Assembly: GCF_009867135.1 (NCBI RefSeq)
Contig: NZ_CP047226.1
Coordinates: 1,798,001-1,862,000, forward strand
DNA from: Moraxella osloensis
GTDB lineage: Bacteria; Pseudomonadota; Gammaproteobacteria; Pseudomonadales; Moraxellaceae
Reading direction: 5' to 3'
Length of the DNA stretch: 64,000 nucleotides
The stretch's first letter is position 1, and each line of letters starts with the position of its first letter. Shown here in pieces: positions 27,814-36,697 of the stretch. A program made the position numbers and the translations under genes. Below the pieces are notes generated by a model, which was not told the origin of the DNA, did no database searches, and was given only the letters and a program-made list of their open reading frames with translations.

Positions 27814-28872
27814 ATGAATTTTAAGAAAATAACCATTGCTGGGTTCATCGTTGTTTTAGGGTTGGTCGCTTATCTGATCTGGAAAAATATGAATAAGCCA
27901 GACACTGATGCCTTAGTCAGTGGCAATGGACGTATTGAAGCCACTGAAATTAACGTATCTAGTAAGCTATCTGGTCAGTTAGAAGAAATTTTGGTTAAAG
28001 AAGGTGACTTTGTCGAGCCTGGTCAAATCTTGGCGCGGGTTAAAATTTCTGCTTTAGAGGCCCAATTGCGTGAATTGGAAGCACAACAGCGTCAAGCCCA
28101 GGATGCGATTGCGACAGCGGAAGCACAAGTGTCAATGCGCATTAGTGAAAAATCTGCTGCTGAGGCAATGGTACAGCAGCGTGAAACCGAATTGATGGCC
28201 GCTAAAAACCGTTTGGCGCGTACTGAGGTTTTAGCCAAAGAGGGAGCCTCATCAAAGCAGCAACTCGATGATGAACGTGCCTCTGCGCAGCAAGTAGCAG
28301 CGGTATTAAGCGCAGCTAAAGCACAAGTGCAAAGTGCGCAAGGTGCGATCGTGGCCTCTAAAAGTCAAGTTTCAGCGGCTCATTCTCAAGTTGATGCAAT
28401 CAAAGCATCGATTGAACGGATTAAATTTGATATGGATGATGCGCAATTACGTGCTCCATTAAAAGCAAGAGTGCAGTTCCGTGTTGCACAGCCGGGTGAA
28501 TTGGTGGCAGCAGGTGGACGTGTTTTAAATCTGATTGATCTGTCTGATGTGTATATGACCTTCTTTTTGCCGGAAACTGTCGCAGGGCATATCGCCATTG
28601 GTACAGAAGTTCGCATTGTGTTGGATGCCGCGAAAAATGTGGTGATTCCTGCCAAAGTGTCATTTGTTGCAGATACTGCACAGTTCACACCAAAATCGGT
28701 GGAAACTGAAAGCGAACGCCAAAAATTGATGTTCCGTGTTAAAGCGAAAATTGATCCGACTTTATTAAACAATAATATTGAACAAGTCAAAACAGGTTTG
28801 CCGGGTGTGGCATATATCAAAATTGATGATCAGGCAGTGTGGCCGACATTTTTAGAGAAAAAAGCTAAATGA
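27814..28872 (+). CDS. HlyD/EmrA-type periplasmic adaptor protein
   Basis: Membrane-fusion protein that joins the inner-membrane ABC exporter to the outer-membrane channel. The 352-residue product has one N-terminal membrane anchor (about residues 8-24). A biotinyl-lipoyl-like segment follows ([14 protein letters not shown]), then a long Ala/Gln/Glu-rich coiled coil (about 80-200), the second lipoyl half ([19 protein letters not shown]) and a beta-barrel domain. It resembles YhiI/YbhG-type adaptors paired with ABC-2 permeases. Its stop overlaps the next start as ATGA, so the two are translationally coupled. Confidence 0.92.
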   Translation: MNFKKITIAGFIVVLGLVAYLIWKNMNKPDTDALVSGNGRIEATEINVSSKLSGQLEEILVKEGDFVEPGQILARVKISALEAQLRELEAQQRQAQDAIATAEAQVSMRISEKSAAEAMVQQRETELMAAKNRLARTEVLAKEGASSKQQLDDERASAQQVAAVLSAAKAQVQSAQGAIVASKSQVSAAHSQVDAIKASIERIKFDMDDAQLRAPLKARVQFRVAQPGELVAAGGRVLNLIDLSDVYMTFFLPETVAGHIAIGTEVRIVLDAAKNVVIPAKVSFVADTAQFTPKSVETESERQKLMFRVKAKIDPTLLNNNIEQVKTGLPGVAYIKIDDQAVWPTFLEKKAK

Positions 28873-31625
28873 TGACACAACAATCTGAAAAAGGATCGTT
28901 TGTTGCAGAAATTGAAAATGTCAGCCTGAAATATGGAAAAACAGTCGCGCTTAATAAAGTGTCGTTAACGTTACCTGCAGGTTGCATGATTGGTTTGATT
29001 GGTCCAGATGGGGTAGGTAAATCTAGCTTATTGGCTTTGCTGTCAGGTGCTAAAATTGTGCAGCAGGGGAAAGTAACAGTCTTGGGTGGTGATATTGCAG
29101 ATAAATATCATCGAATTCAGGTCTGCCCATATATTGCCTATATGCCGCAGGGTCTAGGAAAAAACCTCTATAAAACATTAACTGTTGAAGAAAATTTACA
29201 ATTTGTGGCCCGGTTATTTGGACATGATGCCATCGAGCGCCGCAAACGAATTGATGAACTGACCAAGAGTACAGGTTTATACAATTTTTTAGATCGCCCA
29301 GCAGGAAAACTTTCTGGCGGGATGAAGCAGAAATTGAGTCTATGCTGCTCTTTAATTCATGATCCGGATTTTCTGATTTTAGATGAGCCTACAACAGGGG
29401 TTGACCCTTTGGCGCGAGCGCAATTTTGGGAATTAATTAACCGTATTCGCAAAGTTCGTCCACATATGAGTGTAATTGTTGCTACTGCTTATATGGATGA
29501 GGCACAAGGTTTCGACTGGCTTGCAATGATGGATGATGGGGAAATTTTAAAAACTGGCACACCGCAGGAGCTGCTCAGTCAAACCCAAAGCATCAGCTTA
29601 GAAGATGCATTTATTAAATTGCTGCCAGAAGAAAAAAAAGCCGGTTATGAACCTGTCGTGATCCCGCCCTTGCCAGATTATGGTTCAGATACCTTTGCAC
29701 TTGAAGCGAAAGATTTAACAGTAAAATTCGGAGATTTTACTGCTGTAGATCATGTTAATTTTCAAATTAAACGTGGTGAGATTTTTGGCTTTCTAGGTTC
29801 AAATGGCTGCGGTAAATCTACCACCATGAAAGTGCTGACGGGCCTCTTAGAAGCATCGGAAGGGCAGGCATGGCTGTTTGGTCAGCCCGTTGAAGGCAGC
29901 AATATTGAAACCCGGCGTCGTGTGGGCTATATGTCGCAGGCTTTTTCCCTGTATAGCGAACTGACTATTGTGCAGAATTTGGTATTGCATGCCAAATTAT
30001 TTCATGTGCCACAAGAGCAAATTGAGCCGCGTGTACAACTGATGCTCGAGCGTTTTGATCTTGAGAATGTGAAAGAAAAACTGCCTGATGATTTGCCCTT
30101 GGGGGTTCGTCAGCGTTTATCACTCGCAGTGGCACTGGTGCATAATCCTGAAATTTTAATTCTGGATGAACCAACATCTGGGGTTGACCCGATTGCGCGT
30201 GATAATTTCTGGCGCTATTTAATCAATTTGTCGCGTAATGATGGGGTCACGATCTTTATTTCAACTCATTTTATGAACGAAGCGTTGCGCTGTGACCGAA
30301 TGTCAATGATGCACGCTGGACGAGTGCTTGACAGTGCGTCACCAGCACAGCTGATAAAAAACCGCCATGCTGAAACACTTGAAGAAGCTTTTATCGGTTA
30401 TTTGATTGATGCTGGTGCAGGCACTAAAGATCAGCCCAATGATTTGGCGAAAAGTATTGCTGAAACAAATGGCAGTAAAGAACTGAATGCCAAGCCAAAA
30501 AAATTCAGTTTGCGCCGGTTATTGAGTGTTGCCTGGCGTGAATCTTTGGAGTTGGCGCGTGATCCGATTCGCGCCACCATGGCTTTAATGGGGTCATTAA
30601 TTTTACTGCTGGTCATGGGCTACGGCATCACCATGGATGTTGAAGACCTCAAATTCGCTGTGTTGGATCGTGACCAAACGAGCTTAAGTCAAAACTACAG
30701 CATGAGTATTGCAGGGTCGCGTTATTTTATCGAACAGCCAGCGCTGCAAAGCTATGATGATATTGATCAGCGTATGCGTAGTGGGGATATTTCCTTGGCG
30801 ATAGAAATTCCGCCAAATTTTGCTCGTGATGTTGCTCGTGGTGAACAGGTGCAAGTGGCGGCATGGATCGATGGGGCGATGCCGCAACGTGCAGAAACGG
30901 TGCAAGGTTATGTGCAGGGGATTCACACGTATTGGCTGATGCAAAAAGCATTGGAACAAAGTGGTTATAAAACATCTAGTACTGTGAGTGTTGAAACTCG
31001 TTACCGCTATAACCCAGATATTAAAAGTTTACCTGCAATGACCCCCGCAGTATTGCCTTTATTATTACTGTTGATTCCTGCCATGTTGACTGCTTTATCT
31101 GTGGTGCGAGAAAAAGAATTAGGTTCGATTGTGAATTTGTATGTCACACCAGTGACGCGGACAGAATTTTTAATTGGTAAACAGATTCCATATATCTTGT
31201 TGGCAATGTTGAACTATTTCCTTATGTGTTTGGTCATGGTTACTTTATTTGATGTACCTGTAAAAGGTAGCTTCTTTGCTCTGACCTTAGCTTCTTTTTT
31301 GTTTGTAATTTTTGCCACAGGTATGGGCCTATTGGCATCTACTATTACCAAAAGCCAGATTGCTTCAATGTTTTTAGTCATGATTGGGACTTTGATACCA
31401 GTTATGCAGTTTGCTGGAATTATCAATCCTGTATCTTCTTTGGAAGGTTTTGGGCGTTGGTTTGGGGAGATATATCCTGCAACACATATGGTGAATATCA
31501 GCCGTGGAATTTTTAATAAAGGTTTGGACTTTGCAGATCTCAAGCAGGCTATCTGGATAATGGCTCTCGCTGTTCCGGTGATTATGTTTGCGGCCATTGT
31601 TTTGTTGAAAAAACAGGAGCAATAA
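28869..31625 (+). CDS. Fused double ABC ATPase-permease (RbbA/YhiH-like exporter)
   Basis: A 918-residue fusion of two ATP-binding domains and one ABC-2 permease. ATPase 1 has Walker [10 protein letters not shown], signature LSGGMKQK and Walker B FLILDEP. ATPase 2 has Walker [10 protein letters not shown], a changed signature ([10 protein letters not shown]) and Walker B ILILDEP. The permease part (about residues 545-915) starts with one membrane helix, a large periplasmic loop with FIEQPAL and [13 protein letters not shown], then five helices. E. coli RbbA has the same domain order and length (911), and its neighbours YhhJ and YhiI match the flanking genes here. Substrate not known for this copy. 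Confidence 0.9.
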   Translation: MMTQQSEKGSFVAEIENVSLKYGKTVALNKVSLTLPAGCMIGLIGPDGVGKSSLLALLSGAKIVQQGKVTVLGGDIADKYHRIQVCPYIAYMPQGLGKNLYKTLTVEENLQFVARLFGHDAIERRKRIDELTKSTGLYNFLDRPAGKLSGGMKQKLSLCCSLIHDPDFLILDEPTTGVDPLARAQFWELINRIRKVRPHMSVIVATAYMDEAQGFDWLAMMDDGEILKTGTPQELLSQTQSISLEDAFIKLLPEEKKAGYEPVVIPPLPDYGSDTFALEAKDLTVKFGDFTAVDHVNFQIKRGEIFGFLGSNGCGKSTTMKVLTGLLEASEGQAWLFGQPVEGSNIETRRRVGYMSQAFSLYSELTIVQNLVLHAKLFHVPQEQIEPRVQLMLERFDLENVKEKLPDDLPLGVRQRLSLAVALVHNPEILILDEPTSGVDPIARDNFWRYLINLSRNDGVTIFISTHFMNEALRCDRMSMMHAGRVLDSASPAQLIKNRHAETLEEAFIGYLIDAGAGTKDQPNDLAKSIAETNGSKELNAKPKKFSLRRLLSVAWRESLELARDPIRATMALMGSLILLLVMGYGITMDVEDLKFAVLDRDQTSLSQNYSMSIAGSRYFIEQPALQSYDDIDQRMRSGDISLAIEIPPNFARDVARGEQVQVAAWIDGAMPQRAETVQGYVQGIHTYWLMQKALEQSGYKTSSTVSVETRYRYNPDIKSLPAMTPAVLPLLLLLIPAMLTALSVVREKELGSIVNLYVTPVTRTEFLIGKQIPYILLAMLNYFLMCLVMVTLFDVPVKGSFFALTLASFLFVIFATGMGLLASTITKSQIASMFLVMIGTLIPVMQFAGIINPVSSLEGFGRWFGEIYPATHMVNISRGIFNKGLDFADLKQAIWIMALAVPVIMFAAIVLLKKQEQ

Positions 31626-31626
31626 G

Positions 31627-32751
31627 ATGTTCACAAAATTACAGAATATCTATCAGCTCGGCTGTAAAGAGCTTTGGAGCTTGTGGCGAGATCCGATAAT
31701 GTTAGTGTTGATTATTTACACGTTTACCTTATCGATTTACACCTCATCAACTGCAGTGAAAGACACGCTAAATATGGCCCCTATTGCAATTGTTGATGAG
31801 GATCACTCGATTTTGTCTGAGCGGATTTCCTCAGCTTTTTATCCACCAAATTTCACCAGTAAAACGGCTATGCTCAGTACGATGGATTCGGGGATGGATG
31901 CTGGTGAGTTTACTTTTGCTGTAAATATTCCAGCAAATTTTCAGCTAGATGTATTATCTGGCGACAGCGCTGAGATTCAGGTCAATGTCGATGCGACCCG
32001 CATGAGTCAGGCTATGTCTGGTGCAGGCTATATTCAGCGAATTATTCAGGCTGAAGTGAATGAATATGTGCTGCGTAACCGTGAAGTTACTAATCTGCCT
32101 ATAGATTTGGCGATACGCTCCCGTTTTAATCCAACACTGGAAAATCAATGGTTTATGAGTGTCATGCGGATTATTAATAACGTGGCAATGCTTTCAATTA
32201 TTCTGACTGGTGCAGCGCTGATTCGTGAACGTGAGCATGGCACCATTGAACATTTGATGGTGATGCCAGTAACGGTATTTGAAATCATGATGTCCAAAGT
32301 CTGGTCAATGAGTCTTGTGGTATTGATCGCAGTATTTGTTGGCTTAAAAGTCGTGATTCAGGGTGTATTGCATGTCCCGATTGATGGTAGTTTGCCGCTC
32401 TTTTTCTTTGGCGCCTTACTCACACTGTTTGCAACAACTTCAATGGGTATTTACATGGCAACTGTATCTAAATCTATGCCGCAGTTTGGTTTGCTCATGA
32501 TGCTCGTATTGATTCCGATGCAAATGCTATCAGGCGGCTCAACTCCACGTGAAAGTATGCCGGAAATTGTACAGCACGTGATGATGATTGCCCCAACGAC
32601 GCATTTTGTTTCCTTAGCTCAAGCCATTTTATACCGCAATGCTGGATTTGATGTGGTATGGCCATCTTTTGTATGGCTGTTAGGTATTGCAGTGGTATTT
32701 TTCTATATATCGTGGAAACGCTTTAAAGACACCATTCATACCATGGCTTAA
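31627..32751 (+). CDS. ABC-2 type permease (YhhJ-like)
   Basis: Second inner-membrane half of the exporter, 374 residues. One N-terminal helix is followed by a large extracytoplasmic domain (about 50-170, with FTFAVNIPANFQLDV and VDATRMSQAMSGAGY), then five helices including the ABC-2 segment EREHGTIEHLMVMPV. It starts one base after the ATPase-permease fusion stop, so the two are coupled and should form the heterodimeric membrane part. It has no ATPase of its own, consistent with using the double ATPase upstream. Confidence 0.9.
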   Translation: MFTKLQNIYQLGCKELWSLWRDPIMLVLIIYTFTLSIYTSSTAVKDTLNMAPIAIVDEDHSILSERISSAFYPPNFTSKTAMLSTMDSGMDAGEFTFAVNIPANFQLDVLSGDSAEIQVNVDATRMSQAMSGAGYIQRIIQAEVNEYVLRNREVTNLPIDLAIRSRFNPTLENQWFMSVMRIINNVAMLSIILTGAALIREREHGTIEHLMVMPVTVFEIMMSKVWSMSLVVLIAVFVGLKVVIQGVLHVPIDGSLPLFFFGALLTLFATTSMGIYMATVSKSMPQFGLLMMLVLIPMQMLSGGSTPRESMPEIVQHVMMIAPTTHFVSLAQAILYRNAGFDVVWPSFVWLLGIAVVFFYISWKRFKDTIHTMA

Positions 32752-32821
32752 CAATTTCCTTTTGGCAGGCAGTGTCCATCCCTTAAAAGACTGCCTACTT
32801 TTTTTATTCAGTAATGAAAAC

Positions 32822-34123
32822 ATGATATTCATTGCATATTCTGGGGGTGCTCTGGTGGGCGAACTTTTACTCAGTTTATCTTTGTCGCAATTGTTGACTA
32901 TTATGGCGTCTGCTCTAGGCAGCGGTATATTAATTGGCTTAGAGCGCGAACGTCATAATAATGCAGCCGGTGAACCAAGCTTTGCAGGATTACGCTCATT
33001 TACAATCGCGGCTTTGTTAGGAGCATTGTGCTTTTTAATTCACCTTGCTGTAGGGATTGTGGGAGCAGCAGCCGTCACTGCTTTTTGTTTATACAGCTTG
33101 TACAAACAGCAAAAAGATATAGGCAGTACCACGGAGCTTGCTTTTTTAATGACCTACTTAATAGGTGCATTGTGTGTATTCAATCCCTTGTTTGCAGCAG
33201 GTCTGGCCGTATTGCTCACCATTGTTTTAAGGGCAAAAGGCGTAATGCATCGTTTTGCAGGGCAAACCATTCGAGATTTTGAATTGCGTGATGGCTTGTT
33301 TCTGTTGGCATTAATCTTAATTGCTTTGCCATTGATGCCAAATCAGCCGTATTGGGACTCTGTGCTGAATCCCTATGTCATTCTGAAATTAGTGATTTTA
33401 ATTCTGATTGTACAGTCTTTGGCGCATGTGGCGAAAAGGCTTTTCTCACAAGATAAAGCACTTATTTTATCGTCTTTCGCTTCAGGTTTTGTATCCAGTA
33501 CAGCAACGGTTGCAAGTTATGGCATGCAAGTGCGTGCAGGAAAGGCGGATGCAAAAATAAGTGCAGGCGCAGCCTTGCTTTCCTGTGTTTCAACCTTGGT
33601 GCAATTGTTGATTGTCGTTGCAGGAGTCAGCCTAGGGTGGCTGAAATTTTTACTGTTGCCATGTATTGCAGGCATTGTGATGTTAACTGTGACCGCTTTA
33701 TTTTTACTCCATAAAATGCCTATGTCTTCACAGCAGAAAAATGTGTCATCAGAAACAAGCAATATGGCTGAAGATTCCCGCATGTTCAGTATCAAAGAAG
33801 CCGTGATTATTGCACTAACACTTACGGTGATTCAGGCCTTAGTTTATGGACTGAGCGTACTGTTGGGGGATAAAGGTTTAATCATAGGCACCCTATTGGC
33901 TTCACTTTTTGAAGTACATGCTGCGATGACTGCTGTCGTCGTACAGGGTGATATTCATAACAGTATTTTGGTTTATGCAATGGTACTCGGTTTGGCAACT
34001 CATTCAGGTTCAAAATGCGTAAATGCCTTTATGACAGGTGGCTGGAGATATGGCATTTATTTCGCTCCAGTACAGATCGTGCATGTGTTATGTGTAGGCG
34101 GATTACTGCTGCTTCAAGTTTAA
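32822..34123 (+). CDS. MgtC/SapB-DUF4010 membrane protein
   Basis: About 433 residues with roughly a dozen hydrophobic segments. The N-terminal part has the MgtC/SapB-type pattern GSGILIGLERER followed by GLRSFTIAALLGA; the rest matches the DUF4010 extension. The frame is open back to 32687 but that overlaps the permease gene. The ATG at 32822 is used here, though GTG at 32855, 7 nt after GGGGG, is equally plausible. Role unknown (MgtC proteins are linked to magnesium-limited growth and ATP synthase control). It may be just a neighbour captured with the operon rather than part of the exporter. Confidence 0.8.
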   Translation: MIFIAYSGGALVGELLLSLSLSQLLTIMASALGSGILIGLERERHNNAAGEPSFAGLRSFTIAALLGALCFLIHLAVGIVGAAAVTAFCLYSLYKQQKDIGSTTELAFLMTYLIGALCVFNPLFAAGLAVLLTIVLRAKGVMHRFAGQTIRDFELRDGLFLLALILIALPLMPNQPYWDSVLNPYVILKLVILILIVQSLAHVAKRLFSQDKALILSSFASGFVSSTATVASYGMQVRAGKADAKISAGAALLSCVSTLVQLLIVVAGVSLGWLKFLLLPCIAGIVMLTVTALFLLHKMPMSSQQKNVSSETSNMAEDSRMFSIKEAVIIALTLTVIQALVYGLSVLLGDKGLIIGTLLASLFEVHAAMTAVVVQGDIHNSILVYAMVLGLATHSGSKCVNAFMTGGWRYGIYFAPVQIVHVLCVGGLLLLQV

Positions 34124-34208
34124 ATAGCGATGAAGGATTGTGGTGATGAAATTTTTAAAAAAAGAAATCAGGTACTTATATTGAAAACCAAGAAGTATAG
34201 GGGAAACG

Positions 34209-34646
34209 ATGCATCAAGTTTTTGCAGAATTATTCGGTGGTGTTGGCTTATTTTTGCTGGGCATGACTTTAATGACCAATGGGTTAAAGGATGCAACAGG
34301 TGAAACGCTTAAAAAGTTATTAACTAAATTTACCGAAACGCAGTTTAAAGCCATGCTGTCAGGTATAGGCCTAACTTTATTGGTTCAATCTTCAACTGCA
34401 ACGACAATGGCCACAATTGGCTTCGTAAATGCAGGGATCATGAGTTTTGCTCAAGCCATTGGTGTTATGATTGGGGCCAATATCGGAACCACAAGCACGG
34501 GATGGATGGTTGCGCTATTAGGCTTGAAATTTTCAATTTCAATGATCGCACTGCCTTTGATTGGATTTGGCGCTGTCATCAATTTATTAGGTAAAGACCG
34601 AATTGCAGTATTGGGTTTAATTATTGCAGGGCAGAGTAAAACTTGA
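34209..34646 (+). pseudogene. Na/Pi-cotransporter family gene, truncated by IS30
   Basis: The first about 141 codons of a Na+/phosphate symporter family protein (PF02690 type), with GVGLFLLGMTLM, QSSTATTMATIGFVNAG and GANIGTTSTGW, the repeated QSS/T motif of the family. At 34630 the frame runs into the right IS30 copy and stops after a few codons. Full-length members are about 500 or more residues, so this is a non-functional remnant of the donor genome that marks the right edge of the captured segment. The ATG follows AGGGGAAACG. Confidence 0.92.
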
Positions 34647-35716
34647 AGTGCGACATAAACCACCTAATTAATTTAAAGGGTTTATGGAGTATATAAAATT
34701 GTCATACCATCATCTTAACTTTGAAGATCGTACTGCATTAATGCTTGAGTCAAGAAAAGAAGGCTTTTCAGCCAGAAAATTTGCTGAACTCATTAAAAGA
34801 CATCCTAGTACGATCTATCGTGAGCTTAAAAGAAATAGCATCAATGACGTTTATCAAGCTCAATATGCTTCTGATAACACCTTCGCTAGACGTAGACGTG
34901 GTCACAGAAAACTCAAAATCGATTCAATCCTCTGGAAATTTATTGTTGAAGCGATCCGTTGTTTATGGTCTCCTCAGCAAATAGCAAAACGTTTAAAGAC
35001 ATTTCCTGATTTGGATCAAACAATGAATGTAAGCCATACAACGATTTATTCAACGATACGAGCATTACCAAAGGGTGAGTTGAAAAAAGACTTATTATCC
35101 TGTCTGCGTCATGAAAATAAAAAGCGAAAAGCTAACGGTGAACCTAAAAAAGATTCTATATTACAGGATATTAAAACTATTCATGAGCGCCCAGCCGAAG
35201 TTCAAGAAAGAAAAATACCGGGTCATTGGGAAGCTGATTTAATTAAAGGTAAAGACAATAAAAGTTCGATAGCAACACTTATTGAACGAAATACACGGCT
35301 CTGTATCTTGGCAACATTACCTGATGCAAAGGCAGAATCAGTGCGCAAGGCTTTAACTGAAGCTCTGAAATATTTACCTGCAGAACTGCGTAAAACGTTG
35401 ACCTATGACCGTGGACGCGAGATGGCAGAACATAAAATACTTGAAGAAGATTTAGGCATAGATGTATATTTCTGTGACCCACATTCACCCTGGCAAAAAG
35501 GCACATGCGAAAATATGAATGGTTTAATTAGGCAATATTTACCTAAAGGGATTGATTTAAATCAGGCAGATCAGCATTATTTAAATCAAGTTGCCATGTC
35601 ACTGAATACTCGTCCTAGAAAAGCGTTAGATTGGCTTACACCATTAGAGAAATTTGCTCAGCTTGTTGATTATCATAAGACTTTTCAAACTGTCGCACCT
35701 CATGTTTGAATTCGCC
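34630..35716 (+). mobile_element. IS30-family insertion sequence, right copy
   Basis: 1,087 bp with the same ends as the left copy (GGCAGAG to TTCGCC) and the same orientation. Its left flank is the cut Na/Pi-cotransporter gene; its right flank is the GTC duplication and the rest of the nitrilase gene. Apparent identity of the two copies implies recent formation or gene conversion. Confidence 0.92.
34684..35709 (+). CDS. IS30-family transposase (right copy)
   Basis: 341-residue transposase with a translation identical to the left copy, including the helix-turn-helix and the Asp-Asp-Glu catalytic motifs. It is complete and preceded by the same TAAAGGGTTT ribosome-binding region. Either copy could supply transposase for the whole unit. 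Confidence 0.95.
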   Translation: MEYIKLSYHHLNFEDRTALMLESRKEGFSARKFAELIKRHPSTIYRELKRNSINDVYQAQYASDNTFARRRRGHRKLKIDSILWKFIVEAIRCLWSPQQIAKRLKTFPDLDQTMNVSHTTIYSTIRALPKGELKKDLLSCLRHENKKRKANGEPKKDSILQDIKTIHERPAEVQERKIPGHWEADLIKGKDNKSSIATLIERNTRLCILATLPDAKAESVRKALTEALKYLPAELRKTLTYDRGREMAEHKILEEDLGIDVYFCDPHSPWQKGTCENMNGLIRQYLPKGIDLNQADQHYLNQVAMSLNTRPRKALDWLTPLEKFAQLVDYHKTFQTVAPHV

Positions 35717-35719
35717 GTC
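35717..35719. repeat. Target-site duplication, right copy (GTC)
   Basis: Second GTC, immediately after the right IS30 end. It pairs with 23746-23748. Confidence 0.85.
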
Positions 35720-36141
35720 AATGTATGGTCATTGGCGCAGGTCAGACGGGTGACCATGTGGTCAATCCCTCAGCGCCTAGCAACGTACGCAGTACTTGGG
35801 GGCATAGCGAATTTATCAGCAGTGATGGTGAGCGCGTTTTGACACAAAAAATCAATGCAGCAACCGACGCAGCAAACGATGCCGTAACCCGAGATTTTGA
35901 TATCACCAACAATTTAGCTCATTTACCTTTATCTGCCAAAGCAGCAAGCTGGCTGCCTAAGTCAGATGGTCGCCAACAGCTTGACAAAACTGCTGACCAA
36001 ATTGCTGTTCAATCAACCCCATCACAGCAAGCGCCAAGCGTGATTTTTGCCGACTTTGATGCGGATGCGCAGCAAATAACTCGGCAGAATATTGCGTTGC
36101 TCGAATGTCAAAAATTGACTATCATAGCAAATAGTACCTAA
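35720..36141 (+). pseudogene. Nitrilase/carbon-nitrogen hydrolase gene, 3' part (interrupted)
   Basis: Codons 206-345 of the nitrilase-family gene. The segment begins QCMVIGAGQTGDH, the strand after the catalytic region in this family, then TWGHSEFISSDGERV, which closes the hydrolase domain. A tail of about 80 residues unlike typical Nit proteins follows. Internal ATGs (from 35725) could start a fragment, but it would lack all catalytic residues. The TAA stop overlaps the ATG of the next gene (TAATG), showing that the two formed an operon before the insertion. Confidence 0.9.
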
Positions 36142-36617
36142 TGACCCTTAAGCGAAAAATGGATAATCCACTTTTTGAATATTTAAAAAATAGCCCAATT
36201 TTTAGCCGTCTTGATCCTTATATGTTTCAAGTGGTCGAAAACTCACTACATTTTAAACAGTTGAGTCCGCAAGAAGTCTTATTTACGGAAGGCGAGCATG
36301 GCGATTTTATGGCGTTTTTGCTGATTGGGGAGCTATCAGTTATTAAATACAGCCCTTCAGGGGCAGAAGTCAAAGTCGGGGAGATTCGGGCGGGCGAAAG
36401 TACCGGTGAAATGGCACTGTTAGATTTACTAACTCGCTCCGCCACCATTAAAGCCGCCAGCCTGTGTGCGCTTGTCACCTTGTCTCGAGCTGACTTTGAG
36501 CGACTGTTATCAGATTATCCTCGTATCGGTGTTGAGATGCTGCGTGGCTTAGCGATTATCTTGAGCCTTAATCTTCGCCGTACTTCTGAACATTTGACCC
36601 GCGCGGTAAATGCTTAA
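36141..36617 (+). CDS. Cyclic-nucleotide-binding-domain protein
   Basis: 158-residue single-domain protein of the CRP/FNR effector fold without a DNA-binding helix-turn-helix. The cNMP-binding barrel spans about residues 20-135, with GEHGDFMAFLLIGELSV and the phosphate-binding cassette region GESTGEMALLDLLTRSAT, where the Arg and Glu of the cassette are present. It overlaps the nitrilase stop by one base, so its translation was probably coupled to it. The transposon now separates it from the operon promoter. It may act as a cAMP sensor for a partner protein; the partner is unknown. Confidence 0.85.
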   Translation: MTLKRKMDNPLFEYLKNSPIFSRLDPYMFQVVENSLHFKQLSPQEVLFTEGEHGDFMAFLLIGELSVIKYSPSGAEVKVGEIRAGESTGEMALLDLLTRSATIKAASLCALVTLSRADFERLLSDYPRIGVEMLRGLAIILSLNLRRTSEHLTRAVNA

Positions 36618-36697
36618 TATGGCTAAGCTTAAGGTGGCTAGGCTTAATATTTTTTTTCATGTTTAATATTACTGCTTAACCTGCCTATTATTGTGCG

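Larger units (their letters stand above)
23749..35716. mobile_element. Composite transposon bounded by two IS30-family copies, carrying an ABC efflux operon
   Basis: An 11,968-bp unit with directly repeated 1,087-bp IS30-family elements at both ends. The outer flanks share a GTC duplication, while the inner flanks (CAA after the left copy, GCA before the right copy) do not match each other. The whole unit therefore moved as one piece. Cargo from left to right: IS1595-family element, TetR regulator, OprM-like lipoprotein, HlyD-like adaptor, ATPase-permease fusion, second permease, MgtC/DUF4010 protein, Na/Pi-cotransporter fragment. The cargo is more A/T-rich (notably the regulator) and differs in codon style from the flanking chromosome. 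Confidence 0.93.

Noticed and set aside
28386..28820. Minus-strand frame of 144 codons opposite the adaptor gene
   Set aside because: It lies fully inside a clear HlyD-type gene, has no family features, and reflects codon bias of the opposite strand.
23749..35716. Integrative conjugative element or prophage
   Set aside because: There is no integrase, relaxase, transfer or phage structural gene. The ends are IS30 copies with a 3-bp duplication, so a composite transposon explains everything. The nearby xerC is the housekeeping copy next to dapF.
35725..36141. Independent 138-residue gene after the right IS30
   Set aside because: It is the 3' part of the split nitrilase gene. The reading frame joins exactly to the left half, and it lacks catalytic residues and a ribosome-binding site.
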